From Acidobacteriota bacterium (lineage in GTDB: Bacteria > Acidobacteriota > Thermoanaerobaculia > UBA5066), in contig JAKOVQ010000053.1 in NCBI GenBank assembly GCA_029781975.1, positions 186,001 to 250,000 on the forward strand: DNA of 64,000 nucleotides, written 5' to 3'. Of the stretch, positions 8,308 through 16,418 are shown in pieces. Both the position numbers and the translations under genes were made by a program. How positions within the stretch are numbered: the stretch's first letter is position 1; every line of letters starts with the position of its first letter. The notes beneath the pieces were generated by a model. It had not been told where the DNA came from, did no database searches, and was given only the letters and a program-made list of their open reading frames with translations.

Positions 8308-8976
8308 CTACGCCCTCGCGCCGGAGCCGCCGCGCCGCCCGCGCAGGAAGGAGACCAGCTCGTCCGGCGTGGCGACGAGCGCGTCCGCCCCGGCCTCGGT
8401 GAGCTCCTCGCGCGTCCCATAGCCCCAGAGGACGCCGATCGAGGCGACCCCCGCGGCCCGCGCGCCCCGCACGTCCTGCTCGCGGTCGCCCACCATAACG
8501 GTCTCTCCCGGGGCGAGGCCTTCGCGCGAGAGGAGGTGGCGCAGGAGCTCGGCCTTGTCCGCCCGCTCGCCGGAGAGCTCCGAGCCGTAGACGCCGCCGA
8601 GCCGCGGGCTCAGGCCGAAGTGGTCGAGGATCCGCTGCGCGTAGACGGTGGGCTTCGACGTGGCGACGAAGAGGCGGAAGCCGTCGCGCCAGAGGGCGGC
8701 GAGGGCTTCCGGCACGCCCGCGAAGAGCTCGTTCTCGAGGATCCCCGTCGCTGCGTAGTAGTCCCGGTACCGGGCGATCGCCTCGTCCAGCGTCGCGTCG
8801 TCGCCGGTCCCGAGGAGCTCGCGGAACGAGTCGCGCAGCGGCGGCCCGAGGTACCGCCGGAGCGCGGCCTCGCCGGGAGACGCCACCCCCATCTCCCGCA
8901 GCGCGTGCTGGAGGGAGCGATAGATCCCGGGGGCGGAATCGGTCAGCGTTCCGTCGAGGTCGAAGAGGACGTTCAC
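8308..8976 (-). CDS. gph: HAD phosphatase, phosphoglycolate phosphatase-like
   Basis: A 222-residue HAD hydrolase. Motif I is FDLDGTLTDSA (nucleophile and acid aspartates), motif II is FVATSKPT, and motif III/IV is VMVGDREQDVRGARAAG. The cap is helical, as in Gph and PpaX. Likely substrate is 2-phosphoglycolate or another small phosphate ester or pyrophosphate; sequence alone cannot choose. It is transcribed just downstream of tRNA-Arg on the same strand. Confidence 0.85.
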   Translation of the reverse strand: MNVLFDLDGTLTDSAPGIYRSLQHALREMGVASPGEAALRRYLGPPLRDSFRELLGTGDDATLDEAIARYRDYYAATGILENELFAGVPEALAALWRDGFRLFVATSKPTVYAQRILDHFGLSPRLGGVYGSELSGERADKAELLRHLLSREGLAPGETVMVGDREQDVRGARAAGVASIGVLWGYGTREELTEAGADALVATPDELVSFLRGRRGGSGARA

Positions 8977-8999
8977 GGCATGGAGGTCCGGAAGAAAGC

Positions 9000-9076
9000 T
9001 GGTGGGCCCGGCGTGACTCGAACACGCGACACGCGGTTTAGGAAACCGCTGCTCTATCCACCTGAGCTACGGGCCC
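9000..9076 (-). tRNA. tRNA-Arg (anticodon CCU)
   Basis: On the minus strand the cloverleaf reads GGGCCCG acceptor, D-arm GCTCAGGTGGATAGAGC, anticodon arm GCGGT-TTCCTAA-ACCGC with anticodon CCT, T-arm GCGTG-TTCGAGT-CACGC, and acceptor CGGGCCC with discriminator A. The 3' CCA is encoded (9000-9002). The acceptor, anticodon and T stems pair fully. It decodes AGG arginine codons. Confidence 0.96.
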
Positions 9077-9088
9077 GACCGGGGGCGG

Positions 9089-9094
9089 ATTGTA
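9089..9094 (-). promoter_or_regulatory. -10 element of the tRNA-Arg gene
   Basis: TACAAT on the minus strand ends 12 nt before the mature 5' end of the tRNA. No clear -35 was found 17 nt further upstream. Confidence 0.45.
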
Positions 9095-9148
9095 GACGGA
9101 GGCGGCCGATCGTGCTCGCGGGCCTGGGCGCGCGCGGCTCCGGGCGCC

Positions 9149-9382
9149 TCACTCCTCCGGCATCGGCGCGACCGAGAGGTGCCGGATGAGGAGGACGCGG
9201 TGCGCGCGGACGGCGGCGTCCTCGCCGAGCGGCAGGAAGTTGTCCTCCTGGCGGGCGATGTACTTCGCGCAGGCGTCCGTGGCCTCGGCCACGTCGTCGC
9301 GCTCGTAGGGCATCCGGAACTCGAACGACGAGGCGAGCCCGTCGACGGTGAGCTCGAAGACGTGGAGGAAGGCGAGGTCCAT
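9149..9382 (-). CDS. Small uncharacterised protein
   Basis: A 77-residue soluble protein that I do not recognise. It begins MDLAFLHVFELTVDGL and has a probable beta-strand pair followed by a helix (EATDACAKYIARQEDN) and a last strand HRVLLIRHLSVA. One cysteine, no signal peptide. The internal ATG at 9382 was chosen because the upstream extension overlaps the divergent glycosyltransferase start. It is the only coding frame between tRNA-Arg and the glycosyltransferase; codon bias (GC-rich third positions) supports it being real. Confidence 0.5.
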   Translation of the reverse strand: MDLAFLHVFELTVDGLASSFEFRMPYERDDVAEATDACAKYIARQEDNFLPLGEDAAVRAHRVLLIRHLSVAPMPEE

Positions 9383-9436
9383 CCCGCGGATTGTGAGGCA
9401 CGCGGGCGGGGCGGGGAAGCCGGCCTCCTCCTCCGC

Positions 9437-9442
9437 TATCCT
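9437..9442 (+). promoter_or_regulatory. -10-like TATCCT upstream of the GT39 gene
   Basis: TATCCT ends 7 nt before the GTG of the glycosyltransferase, so the mRNA would be leaderless or nearly so. Confidence 0.4.
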
Positions 9443-9449
9443 CCGGGCC

Positions 9450-11072
9450 GTGATCGGCACCGCCTCGCCGGGCGTCTTCCGCCTCCGCATCCCCCTCGCC
9501 CTCGGCCTGGCGGCGGCGATCCTCTACGGCGCGGCCGCGCTCTCGCGCGACTTCTGGGCGCCCGACGAGCCCGACTTCGCCGAGGCGGTGAGGGAGATGG
9601 GGGAGCGCGGCTCGTACCTCCTCCCGTACCAGAACGGGAAGCCCTACTCCGAGAAGCCGATCCTCTACTACTGGGCGATGGCCGCCACGACGCCCCTCAC
9701 GGGCGGCGACGTCCACCCGGCGGCGATGCGGCTCCCCTCGATCCTCTCGGGCGCCTTCCTCGTCTTCGCGGCCTCCGCCCTCGCGGGCTTTCGGGGGACG
9801 CAGCGCGAGGCGCTGGTGGCCGGGGCGGCGACCGCCTCGGCGCCGCTCATCTTCTGGCAGGCCCAGTTCATCCAGATCGACGCCTTCTTCACGGCCCTCC
9901 TCCTGGCCGCCTTCCTCTGCCAGCTCCTGGCCGAGGACGACCCGAGGCGCGAGAAGGGGTGGGTCTGGGCCTTCCACGTCCTCCTCCCCCTCGCCGTCCT
10001 GGCGAAGGGGCCGCTCGCGGTCGTCCTGACCGGGCTCGTCGCCCTCGTCCGGTCGGCGCTGACGCGCAGCCTCCGCCCCGTCCTCGTCCTGAAGCCGCTG
10101 CGCGGCGCCGTCGTCTTCGCGGCGCTCGTCGTCCCCTGGTACGTCCTGGCGAGCCGCGCCGGAGGCCCCGAGTACACCTACGACCTCATCGTCAAGCAGA
10201 ACTGGGTCCGCTTCACGCACGCCTTCGACCACATCCAGCCCTGGTGGTACTACCTCGAGAAGGTCTGGGGCGACTTCTCCCCCTGGACCCTCCCGGCGCT
10301 CGCCGCGCCGCTCGTCCTTTCGCGGAGCGGCCTCTTCCGGCGCCGGCCGGAGCTCGGCTTCGCCGCGACCGTGGCGCTCACCTGCTTCGCCTTCCTCTCG
10401 GTCTCGCAGTCGAAGCAGGGGAAGTACCTCCTCGTGGCCTACCCGCTGGCCGCCGTCCTCCTGGCCGCCTCGGTCGAGCAGCTCGAGAGCCTTCGCGGCC
10501 GCGGGCTCGCCCTCCTCCGGTCCTACCTCCTCCTCTGCGCAGGGGTCCTCCTCGGGGCGGCCCTGGCGCTGACGCCGGTGGCGGCGCGCAAGGCGCCGGG
10601 GTTCGCGAAGCTCGCCCCGTGGGTGGCCGTCCCGGTGGCGGTCGGGGCGGCGGGGACGATGGTGGTCTGGGGGCGGAGGCGCGACCGGGCCTGGCCCGCG
10701 CTCCTCGCCCTCGCCGCGACGCTCGCGGCGGCGGAGACCGCGGCGGCCGTGGTCGTCTTCCCGGCGATCGACGTCCTGAAGACCGGGCGCCCCTTCTACG
10801 ACCGGATCCGTCCCCTCGTCTCGTCCGGCGAGCCGCTCGCCTACTTCGGCGACCCGTACCGCTGCTATCCCATCCTCCGGCTCAGGAGGAGGACGGAGCA
10901 CCTCGTCGGGGAGGACGCCCTCGCGGCGTGGATCTCCCGGACCCCCGGGGCGTACGTCCTGGTCGACGAGAGCGAGAGGCGGAAGTGGTCGCGTCCCGAC
11001 CTCGCGCGCCTCGTCGTCGTCGACTCCCAGCCGACCGGGCAGGACCGGATCCTCCTCCTGAGGGCCCCGTGA
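9450..11072 (+). CDS. GT39/ArnT-like membrane glycosyltransferase
   Basis: A 540-residue integral membrane protein of the dolichyl-phosphate mannosyltransferase/ArnT type, which transfers a sugar from a polyprenyl phosphate to lipid A, protein or another acceptor on the outer face of the inner membrane. After the first membrane helix come the acidic residues D39-E40 (FWAPDEPDFAEAVREM), the expected catalytic loop, then SEKPILYYWAMA. About ten to twelve hydrophobic segments follow, and a soluble C-terminal domain. It overlaps the next gene, a Kdo-kinase-like protein, by 4 nt, which suggests envelope glycolipid modification. Confidence 0.82.
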   Translation: MIGTASPGVFRLRIPLALGLAAAILYGAAALSRDFWAPDEPDFAEAVREMGERGSYLLPYQNGKPYSEKPILYYWAMAATTPLTGGDVHPAAMRLPSILSGAFLVFAASALAGFRGTQREALVAGAATASAPLIFWQAQFIQIDAFFTALLLAAFLCQLLAEDDPRREKGWVWAFHVLLPLAVLAKGPLAVVLTGLVALVRSALTRSLRPVLVLKPLRGAVVFAALVVPWYVLASRAGGPEYTYDLIVKQNWVRFTHAFDHIQPWWYYLEKVWGDFSPWTLPALAAPLVLSRSGLFRRRPELGFAATVALTCFAFLSVSQSKQGKYLLVAYPLAAVLLAASVEQLESLRGRGLALLRSYLLLCAGVLLGAALALTPVAARKAPGFAKLAPWVAVPVAVGAAGTMVVWGRRRDRAWPALLALAATLAAAETAAAVVVFPAIDVLKTGRPFYDRIRPLVSSGEPLAYFGDPYRCYPILRLRRRTEHLVGEDALAAWISRTPGAYVLVDESERRKWSRPDLARLVVVDSQPTGQDRILLLRAP

Positions 11073-11794
11073 CGGCCGGCCTCGCCGGCACGCTCCAGGC
11101 GGCCCCGGGGGAGGCGCGCCGCTACCCGGCCCGGCACCTCGTCGAGGACGCGGTCCTCGCTCGCGGGGAGGATCGGATCGCGGTCGTCGTGAAGCGGGTG
11201 AGGAGGAGGCGGTTCGAGCGGGACGGCCGGACCCGCGCCGAGCGCTCGCTGGCCGTGGCCCGTGCGCTCGCGGCCGCGGGGATCGGGACGCCCGAGCCGA
11301 TGGGGGTCGAGGTGAGCCCGGAGGAGAGCGTCTACGTGGCCCGGCGGCTCGAGGGGGCGGCCCAGGTGAGGGAGTGGTTCCTCCACCGCGACGACCCGGC
11401 GCGCTTCCCGGCGCCGGCTCTCCCGTTCCGGTTCGAGGAGGTCGTCGACGGCCTCGGCCGGCTGGCGCGCCGCCTCCACGACGCCGGGGTCTTCTTCCGG
11501 GACTTCACCGACGGGAACGTCCTCCTCACGGCCGGGGAGGCGGGGGAGCCCCGCTTCTGGCTCGTGGACCTCGACCGGGCGCGGGTGAAGGGGCGCCCCC
11601 TCGGCTGGACCCTCCGGATGCGGGACCTCGCCCGCCCCGGCCTGAACCGGCGCGAGGACCGGGCGCGCCTCCTCGCGGCCTACTGCGCCCCGCGGCCCGC
11701 CCCGGCGTGGCTCCGGGGAGGGGTCACCCTCCTCCGGGGGAGGATCGTCCTCTGGGACGACCTCAAGAGGGCGCTCCGGCCCTGGAGGCGCTGA
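11069..11794 (+). CDS. Lipopolysaccharide (Kdo/heptose) kinase-like protein
   Basis: A 241-residue small kinase-fold protein like WaaP/KdkA. It has a lysine in AVVVKRVRR, a catalytic loop RDFTDGNVLL, and a metal-binding LVDLDRARV in place of DFG. These proteins phosphorylate Kdo or heptose in the LPS core. The GTG overlaps the TGA of the glycosyltransferase gene, so the two are translationally coupled. Substrate remains an inference from family and neighbour. Confidence 0.75.
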   Translation: MTAGLAGTLQAAPGEARRYPARHLVEDAVLARGEDRIAVVVKRVRRRRFERDGRTRAERSLAVARALAAAGIGTPEPMGVEVSPEESVYVARRLEGAAQVREWFLHRDDPARFPAPALPFRFEEVVDGLGRLARRLHDAGVFFRDFTDGNVLLTAGEAGEPRFWLVDLDRARVKGRPLGWTLRMRDLARPGLNRREDRARLLAAYCAPRPAPAWLRGGVTLLRGRIVLWDDLKRALRPWRR

Positions 11795-11849
11795 GGACCC
11801 CCGTCGAGGGCGCTCCGGGGGAAAGGGATGCGGATGGACGGGAAGGGTT

Positions 11850-11855
11850 TATGCT
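11850..11855 (+). promoter_or_regulatory. Possible -10 in the sigma-factor leader
   Basis: TATGCT lies in the 178-nt gap before the ECF sigma gene, about 117 nt before the chosen start. A short GGCC-type hairpin and a T-containing run (about 11872-11900) follow it. The rest of the gap shows no clear structure. Confidence 0.25.
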
Positions 11856-11972
11856 CGGGCTCCCGAGGTAAACCGGCCGTTCGGCCCGCTCGTCTTTCCT
11901 CCCGTGAGGAGCCTCGGCGGGACAGCCCCGGTCGTCAGGTTCCCGGGGAGACCCGGGGCCGGGAGTGAATGG

Positions 11973-12602
11973 GTGCCGACCGATCCCCCCACGGACGAGA
12001 GCCGCCCGGCCCGCGAGGCCGACCCCCTTCGCGAGAAGGAGCTGGAGCAGATCCGGAGGGTCCGGGCGGGCGAGGTCGATGCGTTCGAGTACTTCGTCAG
12101 GACCTACCAGCGGAAGCTCTACCGTCTGGTCCTGAGCCTCGTCCGGGACGGCGCGGAGGCCGACAACGTCACGCAGGAGTCGTTCGTGAAGGCCTTCCGG
12201 GCCCTCCCCGACTTCAAGGGCGAGTCGTCGTTCGAGACGTGGATCACCCGGATCGCCATCAACGCCGTGAGGGACCGCGCCCGGCGGAAGAAGCCGGTCG
12301 TCTCGTTCAGCGACCTCGCCGCCGCGGAGGACGAGGGGTCGAGCGACGTCCCCCGCGCGATCGAGCCGACCGACGGGACCTCGCCCGAGAGGGACTCCCT
12401 CTCGCGGGAGATCCGGCGCCGGATCGGGGAGGCCCTCACGGCGCTGACGCCGCGGCAGCGGGCCGTCTTCGTCATGAAGCACTACGAGGAGCGGACCATC
12501 GCCGAGATCGGCGCCGCGACCGGCCTCGACGAGGGGACGGTCAAGTCGCATCTCTTCCGGGCGGCGCGCAAGCTCCGCCAGCGGCTGGAGGACCTGAGAT
12601 GA
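11973..12602 (+). CDS. ECF-type RNA polymerase sigma factor
   Basis: A 209-residue sigma-70 family factor of the extracytoplasmic-function type. Region 2 is seen as FVRTYQRKLYRLVLSLVRD and DNVTQESFVKAFR. A linker rich in charged residues follows, then region 4 with LTPRQRAVFVMKHYEERTIAEIG and the helix-turn-helix ending in DEGTVKSHLFRAARKLR. The GTG at 11973 follows GGGAG; an earlier in-frame GTG at 11904 would add 23 unconserved residues. It overlaps its anti-sigma gene by ATGA. Confidence 0.93.
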   Translation: MPTDPPTDESRPAREADPLREKELEQIRRVRAGEVDAFEYFVRTYQRKLYRLVLSLVRDGAEADNVTQESFVKAFRALPDFKGESSFETWITRIAINAVRDRARRKKPVVSFSDLAAAEDEGSSDVPRAIEPTDGTSPERDSLSREIRRRIGEALTALTPRQRAVFVMKHYEERTIAEIGAATGLDEGTVKSHLFRAARKLRQRLEDLR

Positions 12603-13138
12603 GCGCCCGACACCTGACTCCCGACGAGATGGTGGAGAGGGTCTTCCCCGTCGGGGAGGACCCGGCCCCCGTGCCGATGCACCTGGCGATCTGCGCCGAG
12701 TGCCAGCATCGGGTCGCCCGGCTCCGCGAAGGGCTGCTGATCGACCGGGGCGCCCTGACCGGCATCGTGGAGGCGCTCCCGGAGGAGTTCTGGCGCGCCC
12801 AGGCCCGGGCGGTCATGGAGCGCGTGAGGGCCGGCGCCGCGCCGGTCCCTCTCGTCCCGTTCCCGTCCCGCCTGAAGCGCTCGATCTTCCGCCGCCCGGC
12901 CCTCGCCGTGGGGAGCCTGGCCGCCGCCCTCGTCCTCGTGGCCGCCCTGAGCATCCTGGGACCGGGGCGCCAGGCCGCCGTGAAGAGCGAGCCGGCGCTC
13001 GCCCGGGCCACCCCGGCGGCCGCCGCCCCGACCGAGCTCTCGCCCGCGGACCGCGCCGACGACGAGCTCCTGCGCGCCGTCGACCGGATGCTCTCCCAGG
13101 ACGTCCCCCAGTCCGATCTCCTTCCGGAGGGTGTGTGA
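12599..13138 (+). CDS. ZAS-type anti-sigma factor, membrane-anchored
   Basis: A 179-residue partner of the preceding sigma factor. The N-terminal domain carries H28-x3-C32-x2-C35 (HLAICAEC), the zinc-binding signature of anti-sigma domains that respond to thiol stress or clamp the sigma factor. One membrane helix spans about residues 101-122. The remaining C-terminal part would be periplasmic and is Ala/Pro-rich. ATGA overlap with the sigma gene and a 1-nt overlap with the following Spy-like gene show a tight three-gene operon. Confidence 0.82.
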   Translation: MSARHLTPDEMVERVFPVGEDPAPVPMHLAICAECQHRVARLREGLLIDRGALTGIVEALPEEFWRAQARAVMERVRAGAAPVPLVPFPSRLKRSIFRRPALAVGSLAAALVLVAALSILGPGRQAAVKSEPALARATPAAAAPTELSPADRADDELLRAVDRMLSQDVPQSDLLPEGV

Positions 13139-13674
13139 TGAGGAAGCCCCTGCTCGCGTCGCTCTCCGTCGCGGTCGTGGCCGCGGCGCTCCTCGCCCCG
13201 GTCCCGGCGGCTGCGCAGGGAGGGGACATCCCGCTCGGGAAGTGGTGGAAGCACCCGCGGGTCGCGGAGGAGCTCGGGCTGACCGCCGAGCAGCAGGAGC
13301 GGCTCGACGAGATCTTCGCCAAGAACCGCCGCGAGTTCATCGACCTGAAGGCCGACGTCGAGAAGCGCCAGCTCGACGTCGAGGAGCTCCTCGCCCGGAA
13401 GGACGCCGACGTCAAGAAGGTCTCGGCCGCCTCCGACGCCCTCGAGCAGGCCAGGGCCCGCCTGGGCAAGGCGCGGCTGATGCTGATCTTCGAGATGAAG
13501 GGCGTCCTGACCCAGGAGCAGTGGGAGAAGATCCAGGACCGCCGCGACGAGTGGCGGGCCCAGCGCGCCCAGGAGTTCCGTCGCGGGGCCCGCGGCGGGC
13601 GGATGGCGCCGGACGGGGCGCCACCCCGCCGTCCTGCGCCCGCGCCGGCCGCTCCCGAAGCGACGCCCCGCTGA
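13138..13674 (+). CDS. Spy/CpxP-like periplasmic protein (LTxxQ)
   Basis: A 178-residue exported protein. Residues 1-27 form a signal peptide ending APAAAQ. Mature protein is helical with two LTxxQ-type motifs, GLTAEQQERLDEIF and GVLTQEQWEKIQD, as in Spy, CpxP and metal sensors such as CnrX. The tail is Arg/Pro/Ala-rich. Its place directly after sigma and anti-sigma genes suggests a periplasmic chaperone or stress sensor feeding the anti-sigma factor. Confidence 0.8.
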   Translation: MRKPLLASLSVAVVAAALLAPVPAAAQGGDIPLGKWWKHPRVAEELGLTAEQQERLDEIFAKNRREFIDLKADVEKRQLDVEELLARKDADVKKVSAASDALEQARARLGKARLMLIFEMKGVLTQEQWEKIQDRRDEWRAQRAQEFRRGARGGRMAPDGAPPRRPAPAPAAPEATPR

Positions 13675-13708
13675 CCTACGCAGGGGCGAAGGCCCGCGGA
13701 AGGGTCTC

Positions 13709-14566
13709 TCAGCCTCGCTTCCGTCCCGGTCCCTTGCGCGCCAGGACGATCCAGCGCGTCCCCTCCGGCAGGAACGAGAGCCAGCCCGCGGCGTCGGCGA
13801 AGAGCCTCACGCGCAGCCCCGCCCGCGAGAGGGCCCGCCGGAGCGCCGACGCCGGCCAGCCGATCTCGACGTACGCCTCGCGGAAACGGCGAAACCGGTG
13901 GAAGCGCCGGGCGGCCGGGGAGCCGGGATCGGGGAGGAACCAGTCCCTCACGATCGTCGCGCGCCGGCTCCCGGCGTCCCAGAGCCCCGTCTCGGCGGAG
14001 AGCCCTCCGCTGGCGAGGCGCGAGACGCGGTGGTGCTCGGCGACCCCCTCGAGGACCCCGGGGGTGTTGACGTCGAAGAGGAGGTGCCCGCCGGGCGCGA
14101 GGACCCGGGCCGCCTCGGCGAGGGCGGGCGCGAGCTCGGCGTGGTCCGCGAGGTGGTTGTAGACGTCGAACGTGGCGAGGACGAGGTCCGCGGTGCCGTC
14201 CTCCGCCGGGATCGCGAGGGCATGGCCCCTTCGGACCTCGAGCGGGAGGCGCTCCGCGCGGGCCGCGCGTCGGAGCGGCGGGAGGAACGCCGCCACCGGC
14301 TCGACCGCGACGACGCGGACGCCGCGGCGGGCCAGCTCGAGGCTCTGCCAGCCGCTCCCGCATCCGAGGTCGAGAACGCTCCCGAATCGGACGCCGTGGG
14401 CACGGAGCACCTCGTCGCGGGCCGGGCCGAGGAACGCCCTCCAGACGGCATAGACCTCGTCGTAGTACGGCGCGAGGACCGAGTAGGGAGGGCGGGTCCG
14501 CGCGGGGCCGCTCCGCGCCGGCGCCGCCTCCCCGCTCGCCGGGTGGAGGACCGGGAGGCGGCTCAC
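13709..14566 (-). CDS. SAM-dependent class I methyltransferase
   Basis: A 285-residue methyltransferase. The SAM motif is VLDLGCGSGWQSLELA, followed by VVAVEP as motif II and DLVLATFDVYNHL, with a post-motif LAPGGHLLFDVN. It begins (after a Pro/Ala-rich stretch) with YYDEVYAVWR, as in small-molecule methyltransferases. Substrate unknown. The GTG overlaps the stop of the ABC permease gene upstream on the same strand, so it may belong to the importer operon, though a functional link is not obvious. Confidence 0.72.
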   Translation of the reverse strand: MSRLPVLHPASGEAAPARSGPARTRPPYSVLAPYYDEVYAVWRAFLGPARDEVLRAHGVRFGSVLDLGCGSGWQSLELARRGVRVVAVEPVAAFLPPLRRAARAERLPLEVRRGHALAIPAEDGTADLVLATFDVYNHLADHAELAPALAEAARVLAPGGHLLFDVNTPGVLEGVAEHHRVSRLASGGLSAETGLWDAGSRRATIVRDWFLPDPGSPAARRFHRFRRFREAYVEIGWPASALRRALSRAGLRVRLFADAAGWLSFLPEGTRWIVLARKGPGRKRG

Positions 14567-15426
14567 GGCGCCGGCGTCCCGAGGGCCTTCGGCGCCCCGC
14601 CGCCTCTCCCGGAGACGGCGAGGGCGGCGAGGGCCAGGAGGCCCGGCAGGGCGAGGAAGAAGGCGTAGGGGACGGCCTGGAAGCCCAGCGCCTGCAGGCG
14701 GTACTGCAGGGCGGTGACGCCGCCGAGGAGGAGAGAGGCGGGGACCAGCCGGAGCGGCTTCCAGCGCGCGAAGACGACGATCGCCAGGGCGAGGAACCCG
14801 CGCCCCGCCGTCACCCCTTCCACGAAGGTGGGGGAGATCGTCAGGACGAGGAGGCCGCCTCCGAGCGCTCCGAGGACTCCCGCCAGCGTCGAGGCTCCCG
14901 TCCGGATCGCCACCACGGAGAGCCCCTGGGCGCGGACCGCCTCGGGGTGCTCGCCCGCGGCGACGATCCTGAGGCCGGGGCGCGTCCGGGTCAGGAGGAG
15001 GTGGAGGACGGGGGGGACGAGGAACGACGCGAGGACGGGCCACGGGAGGCCGAGGAGGTCCGCGGGGAGCGTCCTCACCTGGAGGACCGAGCCCGTCTCG
15101 CCCGCCAGAAGGCGATACGCGAAGCCGGTGGCCCCCAGGGCGAGGAGGTTCCAGACGGTCCCGACGAGGATCGGGTCCGCGCGGCGCGCCACGGCGAAGA
15201 GGGCGAAGAGGAGCCCGGCCCCGGCGCCGACGGCGGCCGACGCGGCCAGCGCCGCGTAGGGCCCGGTCCCCGCGCGCGCGGCGGCGAAGGCGGTGAACGC
15301 GCCGGCGAGCATCGTCCCCTCGAGGCCGATCTGCAGCGAGCCGGAGCGCTCCAGGACCAGCTCGCCCGCTGCGGCGAGGAGGAGGGGGGCCGACAGGAGG
15401 AGCGCCACCTCGAGGAAGCCGCTCAC
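14563..15426 (-). CDS. BMP-type ABC importer, permease 2
   Basis: A 287-residue inner-membrane permease of the branched-chain/ribose type (BPD_transp_2). It is very hydrophobic, with the family motif GSLQIGLEGTMLAGAF near the N-terminus and GVTAGRGFLALAIVVFARW near the C-terminus. It pairs with the permease encoded just upstream; both overlap neighbours by GTGA. With a BMP-family binding protein in the operon, nucleosides are the likely cargo. Confidence 0.87.
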   Translation of the reverse strand: MSGFLEVALLLSAPLLLAAAGELVLERSGSLQIGLEGTMLAGAFTAFAAARAGTGPYAALAASAAVGAGAGLLFALFAVARRADPILVGTVWNLLALGATGFAYRLLAGETGSVLQVRTLPADLLGLPWPVLASFLVPPVLHLLLTRTRPGLRIVAAGEHPEAVRAQGLSVVAIRTGASTLAGVLGALGGGLLVLTISPTFVEGVTAGRGFLALAIVVFARWKPLRLVPASLLLGGVTALQYRLQALGFQAVPYAFFLALPGLLALAALAVSGRGGGAPKALGTPAP

Positions 15427-16418
15427 GGCGCCTCCCTCCGCCCGCGGGCCAGGAGCAGGCCGAGGACCGCCAGGGCCGGGACGACCGAGGCGAGGGCCGA
15501 CGGGACCCCCGCGTCGCGCTGCAGGGCGCTCGACCCCGCGCCGAGAGCGGCGAAGAGCAGCGCGGCGACGGCCGAGCCGGCCGGCGCCATCCCGCCGAGG
15601 AGGGCCGCGGCTATCCCGGTGAAGCCGATGCCCGCCGAGAACGGGTCGTAGAGGCGCGCGGTGATCGCGAGGACCTCGAGCCCCCCCGCCAGGCCGGCCA
15701 GGGCGCCCGACGCGAGGAACGCCCCGGTCCTCAGCCCGACGTCGTCGAGGCCCGCCGCGCGCGCCGCGCGGGGCGAGAGGCCGGCGGCGCGCAGCTTCAG
15801 CCCGAGCGCGGTCCGTCCCAGGACGACGGCCGCAAGCGCCGCGAGGGCGAACGCGACGACGACGGCCGCCGTGGCTCGGGTGCCCGGGACGAGCGGGGGG
15901 AGGACGAGGGCGTCGGCGAGGGGCCTGCTCTGCGGGTAGTCGCCGGCCGGGTCGCGGAGGGGACCGCGGACCAGCCACGTCACCCCGGCGGCGGCGACGA
16001 GGTTGAGGAGGATGGTCGAGAGGACGGCCGGGACCTTCCTCCGCTCGGCGAGCCACGCCGCCGGGAGGACCCACGCCGCTCCCGCGAGAGCGGCCGCGAG
16101 GAGGACGGCGAGGCGGCCGATGAACGGAAGGTTGCCCACGGCCGGCCCGACGGCCGCGGCCGCCGCCGCTCCGGCGAGGAGCTGCCCCTCGAGGCCGATG
16201 TTCAGGACCCCGGAGCGGAAGGCCACCACCGCGCCGAGGGCCGTGAGGACGAGCGCGGTCGACCGTGCGAACGTCTCGCCCAGCGCGGCCGGGGAGGCGA
16301 GGGCTCCGTCGAGGAGGGCCCGGGCGGCCGCAAGGGGAGACGCCCCGGCGAGGGCGACGAGGAGCGCCGCCGCGGCGAGCGTCCCGGCGGCGACGGCCGC
16401 GGCCTGGAGCGGCCTCAC
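15423..16418 (-). CDS. BMP-type ABC importer, permease 1
   Basis: A 331-residue permease of the same family. Motifs include FRSGVLNIGLEGQLLAGA, VLSTILLNLVA and GIGFTGIAAALLGGMAPAG, typical of the larger permease in nucleoside or simple-sugar ABC importers (NupP/YufP type). It overlaps the ATPase gene (GTGA) and the second permease gene. Confidence 0.87.
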   Translation of the reverse strand: MRPLQAAAVAAGTLAAAALLVALAGASPLAAARALLDGALASPAALGETFARSTALVLTALGAVVAFRSGVLNIGLEGQLLAGAAAAAAVGPAVGNLPFIGRLAVLLAAALAGAAWVLPAAWLAERRKVPAVLSTILLNLVAAAGVTWLVRGPLRDPAGDYPQSRPLADALVLPPLVPGTRATAAVVVAFALAALAAVVLGRTALGLKLRAAGLSPRAARAAGLDDVGLRTGAFLASGALAGLAGGLEVLAITARLYDPFSAGIGFTGIAAALLGGMAPAGSAVAALLFAALGAGSSALQRDAGVPSALASVVPALAVLGLLLARGRREAP

